Part shown: one piece after another, positions 39,727 through 46,685 of the stretch
Layout: every line of letters starts with the position of its first letter
How positions within the stretch are numbered: position 1 is the first letter of the stretch
Made by a program: the position numbers and the translations under genes
Notes under the pieces: model-generated
Told to the model about the DNA's origin: nothing
Databases searched by the model: none
What the model saw: only the letters and a program-made list of their open reading frames with translations
Origin: an uncultured Bryobacteraceae bacterium
Lineage (GTDB): Bacteria > Acidobacteriota > Terriglobia > Bryobacterales > Bryobacteraceae
Assembly: GCA_938027685.1 (NCBI GenBank)
Contig: CALJAM010000022.1
Location: 151,310-215,309 of the forward strand
DNA length: 64,000 nucleotides
Reading direction: 5' to 3'

Positions 39727-40617
39727 ATGGAACTGACACGCCGCCGCTTCCTGGAGACGTCCGCCGCACTGGGCGCTGCAGGCGCGCCCGCTCCCCTGCT
39801 GCCCACCATCCGCCTGGGCAAATACGAGCTGACCCGCCTTATCTTAGGCGCCAATCCGTTCTACGGCTTCTCTCATTTCAACCGGTTGTTCGACCAACAC
39901 ATGCTCGAATGGTCCACGCCCGAAAACGTCCTCAAAACGGTCCGGGCTTGCGAGGAGAACGGCATCAACACCTGGCAGCTCTCGGACGCCCGGCGCGGCC
40001 TGGAGGACGTGCAGCGCTATCGCGAACAGGGCGGCAAGATCCAGTGGATCCTGCTCAGCTCGCGACGCATGGAGGAAGACCTGAGCTGGATTCCCAAGAT
40101 CGCGCGCATGGGACCGATCGGCATCGTGCATCACGGCGGCACCACAGACCGGCGCTGGCGCAACGGCGAACAGGGCAAGATCCAGGACTTCCTCAAGGCG
40201 GTCAGGGACAGCGGGGTGCTGGTGGGACTTTCCACGCATAACCCGGTGGTGGTGGAAGAGGTCGAGAGTCGCGGTTGGGACATCGATTTCTTCATGTGCT
40301 GCGTTTACCGGATCACGCGGACCGAACAGGAGATCGTGAATCTGCTGGGACAGCGGCCGCTGGGTGAAGTGTACCTGCCGCAAGATCCGCCGCGCATGTT
40401 CCGGGCCATCCGGCAGTCGCGCAAGCCCTGCCTGGCGTTTAAGATCCTCGCTGCAGGCCGGCTGACCGACACCCCCGAGGCGATCGACCGCGCCTTTCGT
40501 TTTGCCTTCGAAAACATCAAACCTACGGACGCGGTGATCGTGGGCATGTACCCGCGCTATTCCGACCAGGTGCGGGAGAACGCCGAGCGGGTGCGCCGGA
40601 TCCTGGGCGTCGCTTGA
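39727..40617 (+). CDS. Tat-exported TIM-barrel protein, aldo/keto reductase-like
   Basis: 296 residues. A Tat signal (RRRFLETSAALGAAGA) leads. The body looks like an aldo/keto reductase-type barrel: RLILGANPFYGFS, ACEENGINTWQLSDARRG, DSGVLVGLSTHNP, CLAFKILAAGRLTD and ENIKPTDAVIVGM. I do not see a clear catalytic tetrad, so enzyme activity is uncertain. It lies 21 bases after the PEBP gene and is followed by a strong hairpin, so it probably ends this transcript. Confidence 0.62.
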   Translation: MELTRRRFLETSAALGAAGAPAPLLPTIRLGKYELTRLILGANPFYGFSHFNRLFDQHMLEWSTPENVLKTVRACEENGINTWQLSDARRGLEDVQRYREQGGKIQWILLSSRRMEEDLSWIPKIARMGPIGIVHHGGTTDRRWRNGEQGKIQDFLKAVRDSGVLVGLSTHNPVVVEEVESRGWDIDFFMCCVYRITRTEQEIVNLLGQRPLGEVYLPQDPPRMFRAIRQSRKPCLAFKILAAGRLTDTPEAIDRAFRFAFENIKPTDAVIVGMYPRYSDQVRENAERVRRILGVA

Positions 40618-40618
40618 A

Positions 40619-40653
40619 GCGCCGGGCGGTGCGAGGGCGAAGCCGCCCGGCGC
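40619..40653 (+). terminator. Strong G+C-rich hairpin after the TIM-barrel gene
   Basis: An 11-bp perfect inverted repeat (GCGCCGGGCGG, 13-base loop, CCGCCCGGCGC) starts one base after the stop codon. No T tract follows, so it may act with Rho or as an mRNA 3' end stabiliser rather than as a classic intrinsic terminator. Confidence 0.5.
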
Positions 40654-40884
40654 GGGCTGACTGGTGCAGTGAGCCGCTGGGCGCCCCCGAGAGACGCCCC
40701 CTGGAGGACTTTGGTTCTGCCTATATAGTGACGGCTCCGTGGCGAGTTCTCGTACGAATGTCAAACCCGCACTCAGTTCGCGCCGGGTCGCCGATGAAGT
40801 TCGCGCAGTGGGATGTGAACACTGTGTGGCGGCGTTCGTCATGAAGCTAAAGCACCGCTGGTAAACTTGCCTCAGGAGAGAACC

Positions 40885-42321
40885 ATGAGTGCCCTCACCA
40901 CTCGACGGCGTTTTCTGCGCGGCTTTGCGGCAGGCTTTACCGCCGCGCCTGCGGTCCTTGCCTCTGCGCGGCGCCCCAACATCATTCTTTGCATGGGTGA
41001 CGATCACGGTTGGAACGAGACCGGCTATAACCGGCACCCGTACTTGCGTACCCCGGTCCTGGACGAAATGGCGGCGAGCGGGCTGCGCTTCGACAACTTC
41101 TACGCCGCCGCGCCCCTTTGCTCGCCGACGCGCGCCAGCATCATGACCGGACGTCATCCGAACCGGTGCGGCACTTTCGGCGCCAACTGGTCGATCCGTC
41201 CCGAGGAGATCACGATCGCCCATATCCTGCGCAAGGCCGGATATGCCTGCGGGCACTTTGGCAAATGGCACCTGGGTCCGGTGAAGGCTGCCTCGCCCAC
41301 CAATCCGGGGGCCATGGGATTCGAGCAGTGGCTCTCGCACGACAATTTCTTCGAGGTCGACCCCTGGCTTTCGCGCAACGGCGGGCCTCCCGAGCAGCTA
41401 CGGGGCGAAGGCTCCGAGGTCATCGTGCGCGAGGCCATCAGTTTCATGGAGAGCGCGGCGCGCGACCGGCGTCCTTTCTTCGTCGCGGTCTGGTTCGGCT
41501 CGCCCCACGCCCCTTATGTGGCGCTCGAGGCGGACCTGGCGCTTTACAGGAACGCGCCGGCCGAGATCCGCGCTCGCCTGGCTGAGATCACCGCGATGGA
41601 CCGTGCTCTGGGCCAGCTTCGCGCCTGGCTGCGCAAGGCCGGGCTGCGCGAGAACACATTGCTGTGGTATTGCGGCGACAACGGCGTTCCGCCCGAAGGT
41701 CGACTCACCACGCCCTTCCGCGGCCATAAAGGCCAGCTTTACGAGGGCGGCCTGCGCGTTCCCGGCGTCGTCGAGTGGCCGGCGATGATTCCCAAACCGC
41801 GCGCGACCGACGTGCATGCCGTGACCAGCGACATGCTGCCGACGATCTGCGATCTCGTGGAGCTGACGCTTCCCGAGCGTCCTCTCGACGGCATCAGTCT
41901 CAAGGGGCTTTTCGAAGGCAGCATGAAGGCGCGTCCTACTCCCATCTGTTTTTGGTCTTACGATACCCGGCGTGAAGTGCGGCGCAACCCCGAGCCTTAC
42001 ATCTCGCCCGAGCTCCAGGAAGGGACCACGCCTACGGCGACTCTCATGGACGGGCGCTATACGCGGAACTTTCGCAACTTCCGTCATACCCGGATCGCGG
42101 AGGAGGACTACGGGGGCGACGCGGCGATTCTCGACAACCGCTACAAGTTTCTGCTTGTCGGGGATCCCGCCCGCCGGGAGTTATACGACATTCGTCAGGA
42201 TCCAGGAGAGAGCCGCAACATTATCGACCGGCACGGCGACTTGGCCCGACGATTGGAGAAGCAACTGCGCGAATGGCAGCACTCGGTGCTCAGGAGCCTC
42301 ACGGGGGCCGACTACCGGTAG
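40885..42321 (+). CDS. Sulfatase (1 of 3)
   Basis: 478 residues. A twin-arginine signal (TTRRRFLRGFAAGFTAAP) directs export. The arylsulfatase-type domain starts RPNIILCMGDDHG. The formylglycine motif is CSPTR (C79), followed by the usual ASIMTGRHPNR. Other active-site elements are GKWHLGP, FGSPHAPY and GDNGVPPEGR. It would remove sulfate esters from glycans or similar substrates outside the cytoplasm once C79 is matured to formylglycine. No maturation enzyme is clearly encoded in the window. The ATG has AGGAGAG upstream. It is separated from the next sulfatase by decayed DNA. Confidence 0.88.
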   Translation: MSALTTRRRFLRGFAAGFTAAPAVLASARRPNIILCMGDDHGWNETGYNRHPYLRTPVLDEMAASGLRFDNFYAAAPLCSPTRASIMTGRHPNRCGTFGANWSIRPEEITIAHILRKAGYACGHFGKWHLGPVKAASPTNPGAMGFEQWLSHDNFFEVDPWLSRNGGPPEQLRGEGSEVIVREAISFMESAARDRRPFFVAVWFGSPHAPYVALEADLALYRNAPAEIRARLAEITAMDRALGQLRAWLRKAGLRENTLLWYCGDNGVPPEGRLTTPFRGHKGQLYEGGLRVPGVVEWPAMIPKPRATDVHAVTSDMLPTICDLVELTLPERPLDGISLKGLFEGSMKARPTPICFWSYDTRREVRRNPEPYISPELQEGTTPTATLMDGRYTRNFRNFRHTRIAEEDYGGDAAILDNRYKFLLVGDPARRELYDIRQDPGESRNIIDRHGDLARRLEKQLREWQHSVLRSLTGADYR

Positions 42322-43097
42322 CGAGCCGGATGGTACCGTCTCTTTCCCGAAGCGGACTGCGCCGTATTGCTTATGCCGCCGCTTGCCGCGGTGGTGCGGC
42401 TGTTAACCATTGGCCGGTGCTTCGGTTATGACTTAACATTGATGGGTGGCGGCGCCGAGGACCAGTTTTCCGCCCGTCGTCACATGGAAAATTAGGTATT
42501 TGTTGAAAGATCCGTGCGGCACTACTAACGAGTTTACTGGCCGCCGCAGGCGATTTTTTCCGTAAAATCGCCGCTAGCTTAACGCGACCTTGCCCCGGCG
42601 CCGATAAGAGCTTGCTGTGAAACTCGCGGCGCTGATGGTTGACTGCTAAGCTCAGTCACGAAGCTGGGGTCGGCTTCAATGCCAAGGATGCTGATCATGC
42701 GAGCGTGCCGTCGTCGAGCAGGCGAGCCCATCCGGTCGGCGCGACCCACTGCCGTCCGTCGAACAGCGAAATGGTGACTGTGTAAACGTCGCTTAGCCGG
42801 GCGCTGTGCGGTTTTACGCGGCCGGGACTTACCAATATCAGTTGGGGCTTTGGCTCGATTCACGAAGGTGCTTTATGAGTTTGTGGAGAAATTTTTACCA
42901 GGAGTTTCACCGTCCCGCGGTGCCGCCTCCGGCCTCGCCAAATCGGCCGGCTGTAGATCCAAGTGAGTCACGAGAGTAAGGCCTGAGCAATTTCCCGCCC
43001 AGCTCCTGTTGCGGGAAGCCGGCGGATATCCGGAAGGGCAGGCGGAGCGTGCGTCGCCGGTTGGACACGGATGACTTCGAAGGCCCGCCTGGTGCGG
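42322..43097. other. Decayed or non-coding spacer between sulfatase genes, about 780 bases
   Basis: No intact gene is seen. Base composition is patchy, with a noticeably A+T-rich stretch around 42480-42575, stop codons in all frames and several short inverted repeats. The spacer leads directly into the remnant of a TonB receptor at 43098. A short minus-strand open stretch ending at TAA near 42433 is not recognisable. Confidence 0.55.
42549..42572. repeat. Perfect 9-bp inverted repeat in A+T-rich spacer
   Basis: GGCGATTTT and AAAATCGCC flank a six-base loop (TTCCGT). It stands out from the G+C-rich surroundings. It lacks a T tract placed as in a terminator and could be an operator or a leftover of a mobile element. 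Confidence 0.5.
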
Positions 43098-43367
43098 CCC
43101 GCGGCTTTTCACCGACGCGTGTTCCCCACGCGGATCTCCGGCCTGCGAGGCGACGGGGCGAACCAGTGGAACGCGAACGTGCAGCGTGAATTCGGCCTGC
43201 GCGAAGGCGTGTGGCTGCAGTTCCGTGTCGACGCCCTCAACCTGGCCAACCGCACGCAGTTTGCCAGTCCCAACGTAAATCCATATTCGACCGACTTCGG
43301 CCGCGTGACCTCTCAGACGAACACGCGCAACCGCTTCATCCAGGCGCAGATGCGGCTGCGTTTCTGA
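43098..43367 (+). pseudogene. C-terminal remnant of an Oar-like TonB receptor
   Basis: About 90 residues match the last strands of acidobacterial Oar-like TonB receptors: GDGANQWNANVQREFGL, WLQFRVDALNLANRTQFASP, STDFGRVTSQTNTRN and the terminal QAQMRLRF ending in Phe. A full receptor is roughly 800-1,100 residues, and none of the upstream barrel, plug or signal peptide can be found in the 780 bases before it. It looks like a deletion remnant. It lies in front of two sulfatase genes, so a glycan-uptake receptor was probably once encoded here. Confidence 0.72.
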
Positions 43368-43534
43368 AGTTTGCGCGAGACGGCGCGCGTGGCCTTCCCC
43401 AGTCGGCTCACTGTCGCCGGGAAGCGCTCGCGGCGCAAGCGGAGCGACGCATGCGAGCAGGCGGCGCGGCTGGTGGGGCAGAAGCGCGGGATACGGATGC
43501 TCTGATAGACTTGACCGGCAAGCGAGGGAGCACC

Positions 43535-45040
43535 ATGCAGAGGCGGAGATTTCTGGCGGCGTCGGCCGCGGCGCCGGGATTCTGGATCTCGCGGGCGCCA
43601 GCGCAGCGCTTCAACGTGCTTTTCATCGCGGTCGACGACCTGCGGCCACAGCTTGGCTGCTATGGAAAGCGGCAGATGAAAACGCCGAACATCGATCGGC
43701 TGGCGGCTGAAGGGATGTTGTTCGAGCGGGCCTACTGTCAGCAGGCGGTGTGCGCGCCTTCTCGCGTAAGCCTGCTCACGGGAGCGCGGCCCGATACGAC
43801 GCGGGTCTACGATTTGCGCACGCCGCTCGACACGGTGCTCCCGGATTTGATCAGCCTGCCGCACCATTTCCGGCGTCACGGCTACCAGACGGTCTCGTTG
43901 GGTAAGGTCTACCACCATCCGAACGAGGATCCCCAAGCCTGGAGCGTGCCACCGTGGCAGCCATCGGGCGATTGGGTGGGGAGAGGCTACCTGAATCCGG
44001 TGTCCGTGTATGCGGTCAGGCAGAACGATGCTGTGTTGCGTGCGGCCTGGGAGAGCGCGGCGAGGAGGGCTCAAGCCACGCAGCGGCCGGAGTACGGGCG
44101 CGGTCCGGCATTCGAGGCGGCGGACGTCCCCGACAACGCCTACCCTGACGGGAAAATCTGCGAGAAGGCCATGGAGGAGATGCGCCGTCTGAAAGACCAA
44201 CCTTTCTTTCTGGCGGTGGGATTTCACAAGCCGCACTTGCCCTTCAATGCTCCCCGAAGGTACTGGGACCTCTACTCGCCAGAGGATCTCGAGTTGCCCG
44301 AGCGGAACGAATGGCCCGAGGGTATGCCCGATCTGGCAGGATCCAACTGGGGGGAGCTGCGCGCCTACACGGGCATGCCGCAGCGAGGCCCCGTGGAGGA
44401 AACCAGCAAGCGCCTGTTGATTCACGGCTACTACGCGTGCGTCAGCTTCATCGACGCGCTGGTGGGCAGGCTGCTGGCGGAACTCGAGCGGCTGGCCTTA
44501 CGCCGCAACACCATGGTCGTGCTTTGGGGCGACCACGGCTGGAAACTCGGCGAGTACGGCGCCTGGTGCAAGCACACCAATTTCGAACCGGACACTCGTG
44601 CTCCGCTGTTGCTCTCGATTCCGGGGCAGAAGAATGCCGGCGCTAAGACGAGCGCACTGGTTGAGTATGTGGACATATATCCCACGCTGGCCGAAGCCTG
44701 CGGATTGCCCATCCCGGGGCACTGCGAAGGGCTGAGTCTGCTGCCCCTGGTCGAGGATCCGCAGCGCAAGTGGAAGGCCGCGGCCTTCAGCCAGTACCCG
44801 CGCGGCAAGCTGATGGGCTACTCGATGCGCACCGAACGTTGGCGCTACACGGAATGGATCGACCGCGCGGGCGGCGAGATCAAGGCTCGCGAGCTCTACG
44901 ATCACGCGGGCGGAGACGCGCCCGCTGCCAACCTGGCGGGACTGGGGGCTTACTCGGGGACGGTGGCGCGGCTTTCGGCTTTGCCGGACAAGGGGCGCGG
45001 CTGGCGCAAAGTGCGCGAGGACGTGTTAGGATCGCTCTGA
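43535..45040 (+). CDS. Sulfatase (2 of 3), iduronate-2-sulfatase-like
   Basis: 501 residues. The N-terminus (MQRRRFLAASAAAPG) is Tat-like. The opening FNVLFIAVDDLRPQLGCYG and the formylglycine motif CAPSR (C73) with VSLLTGARPDTTRVYDL are typical of the iduronate-2-sulfatase branch, as are FFLAVGFHKPHLPF and WGDHGWKLGEYGAWCKHTNFE. Substrate could be a sulfated uronate, but specificity cannot be read from sequence. The start at 43535 has GAGGGAG upstream; longer frames run back into the TonB remnant. Sulfatase 3 starts 21 bases after the stop. Confidence 0.9.
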   Translation: MQRRRFLAASAAAPGFWISRAPAQRFNVLFIAVDDLRPQLGCYGKRQMKTPNIDRLAAEGMLFERAYCQQAVCAPSRVSLLTGARPDTTRVYDLRTPLDTVLPDLISLPHHFRRHGYQTVSLGKVYHHPNEDPQAWSVPPWQPSGDWVGRGYLNPVSVYAVRQNDAVLRAAWESAARRAQATQRPEYGRGPAFEAADVPDNAYPDGKICEKAMEEMRRLKDQPFFLAVGFHKPHLPFNAPRRYWDLYSPEDLELPERNEWPEGMPDLAGSNWGELRAYTGMPQRGPVEETSKRLLIHGYYACVSFIDALVGRLLAELERLALRRNTMVVLWGDHGWKLGEYGAWCKHTNFEPDTRAPLLLSIPGQKNAGAKTSALVEYVDIYPTLAEACGLPIPGHCEGLSLLPLVEDPQRKWKAAAFSQYPRGKLMGYSMRTERWRYTEWIDRAGGEIKARELYDHAGGDAPAANLAGLGAYSGTVARLSALPDKGRGWRKVREDVLGSL

Positions 45041-45061
45041 CGTCTGAGAGGAGCAACGCCT

Positions 45062-46495
45062 ATGGAACCCCGAGAGGGTAGATGGAGCCGCCGCCGATTT
45101 CTCGCTGCGGCCTCGCCGCTCGTGCTTGCCGGGAGCCGTGCGGGCGCGGCCGCCGCGCGCCCCAACATCCTGCTCATCATGACCGACCAGCAGCACGCCG
45201 GCATGATGAGCCGTACGGGGAACCGATGGTTGAAGACGCCCGCCATGGACAGTCTGGCGGATACGGGGACGCGTTTCGAGCTGGCCTACGCTTCGAATCC
45301 CGTCTGCGTGCCCGCGCGCACTTCCATGATCACCGGCCGATACCCGAGCTACTTCGGCATCCAGAGCAATCAGGCCGGCCCGTTGCCCTCCGAAGCTGTC
45401 GCGCAGGCTCTGGGGCACCTGCTCCGGAAGGCGGGTTATCGCACGGTTTATGGCGGCAAGACGCATTGGCCGGGCCGGTTGACTGCCGAGGCTGTGGGCT
45501 TCGAATACCTGACGCCTGACGAACGGGACGAACTGGCGGACAAATGCGCCGCGTTCCTGCGCGAGCGGCAGGAGCGCCCGTTTCTGCTGATCGCGTCCTT
45601 CATCAATCCTCACGACATCTGTTACATGGCCATTGACGCCTACACTCGAGGCGAGAACCTGCCCCCGATGTACCCGCGCTCCGTCATCGAGCGGAAGTGC
45701 CTTGCCGAGGCCATGGCTCTGCCCGAGGGCGTATCCCGGCGCGAGTTCTACGAGCGGCTGTGCCCTCCGTTGCCGCCCAATCACGCACCCACCATTGGCG
45801 AACCGCCGGCGTTTGCGAAGTTCGGGAGCTTCCGCGGTTGGGTGCGGAAAAACTGGACCGAGGAAGACTGGCGCCTGCATCGCTGGGCGTATTGCCGCCT
45901 GACAGAGAGCGTGGACCGTCAGATCGGCCGCGTGCTGGCCGCCCTTCGCGAGAGTGGTCTGGATCGGACGACGCTGGTGATCTTCACCAGCGACCATGGC
46001 GACATGGACGCGGCCCACAAGTTCGAGCACAAGAGCCTGCCCTACGAGGAATCGGCGCGCATTCCCCTGCTGGTCTCGTGGCCCGGCCGCATCCCGGCAG
46101 GTCGTGTGGATCGGGAGCACTTAGTCTGTGCGAGCGTCGATCTGCTGCCCACGCTCTGCGACTACGCCGGCATCGAGCCTCCGCCGGGACTGCCCGGACG
46201 CAGCCTGCGACCCCTTCTCTCCGCGGGCGGGGCGCCACGCTGGCGCGAGGACGTTGTGATCGAATGCACCGGCGGGCGGAGCGTGCGGACGCGGCGTTAC
46301 AAGTACACCGTCTGGGAGGGGGAACCGCCGCACGAGATGCTGATCGACATGGAGAAGGATCCCGGCGAAACGACCAACGTGGCCGGCGAGCGCGCTTACG
46401 CCTCCGATCTGGCGGAGCACCGCCGGCTGCTGCGCCGCAGAGTGGAAGAGCTGCGGGACGAGTTCGGACGCTCACTGATGGCGAGAGTGGTCTGA
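45062..46495 (+). CDS. Sulfatase (3 of 3)
   Basis: 477 residues. A twin-arginine signal (SRRRFLAAASPLVLAG) leads into ARPNILLIMTDQQHAG. The formylglycine motif is CVPAR (C82) followed by TSMITGRYPS. Other active-site segments are GGKTHWPG, INPHDICYMA and FTSDHGDMDAAHKFEHK. It is only distantly similar to the neighbouring sulfatases, so the group is not a recent tandem duplication but a set with differing specificity. The ATG has GAGAGGAG upstream. A hairpin follows the stop. Confidence 0.9.
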   Translation: MEPREGRWSRRRFLAAASPLVLAGSRAGAAAARPNILLIMTDQQHAGMMSRTGNRWLKTPAMDSLADTGTRFELAYASNPVCVPARTSMITGRYPSYFGIQSNQAGPLPSEAVAQALGHLLRKAGYRTVYGGKTHWPGRLTAEAVGFEYLTPDERDELADKCAAFLRERQERPFLLIASFINPHDICYMAIDAYTRGENLPPMYPRSVIERKCLAEAMALPEGVSRREFYERLCPPLPPNHAPTIGEPPAFAKFGSFRGWVRKNWTEEDWRLHRWAYCRLTESVDRQIGRVLAALRESGLDRTTLVIFTSDHGDMDAAHKFEHKSLPYEESARIPLLVSWPGRIPAGRVDREHLVCASVDLLPTLCDYAGIEPPPGLPGRSLRPLLSAGGAPRWREDVVIECTGGRSVRTRRYKYTVWEGEPPHEMLIDMEKDPGETTNVAGERAYASDLAEHRRLLRRRVEELRDEFGRSLMARVV

Positions 46496-46531
46496 AAGGC
46501 GGCCTAACAAGCGCACGCCCGGGGGTCTGAC

Positions 46532-46565
46532 GGACGGCGGGGAGCGTCGGAGCCCCGCGCCGTCC
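46532..46565. terminator. Hairpin between the sulfatase and nrdJ (convergent)
   Basis: A bulged stem (GGACGGC plus GGGG pairing with CCCC and GCCGTCC around a 10-base loop) lies 36 bases after the sulfatase stop and 120 bases from the nrdJ stop. It has no T tract. It may terminate transcription from either side. Confidence 0.45.
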
Positions 46566-46685
46566 GGGAAAGTCGCCGTCACAGCGGAAGGCGGCAAAGC
46601 GAGCCCGCCCTGGGCGCGGCTCGGTCGGCAAGTGAGAGGCGAAGCCGGCCACCGGCGAACTCGGCGGGCCCTGCCGGCGCGGGCG

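Noticed and set aside
42579..43112. Two short minus-strand frames in the spacer
   Set aside because: Neither has a ribosome-binding site or recognisable motif, and the second overlaps the TonB remnant read on the other strand.
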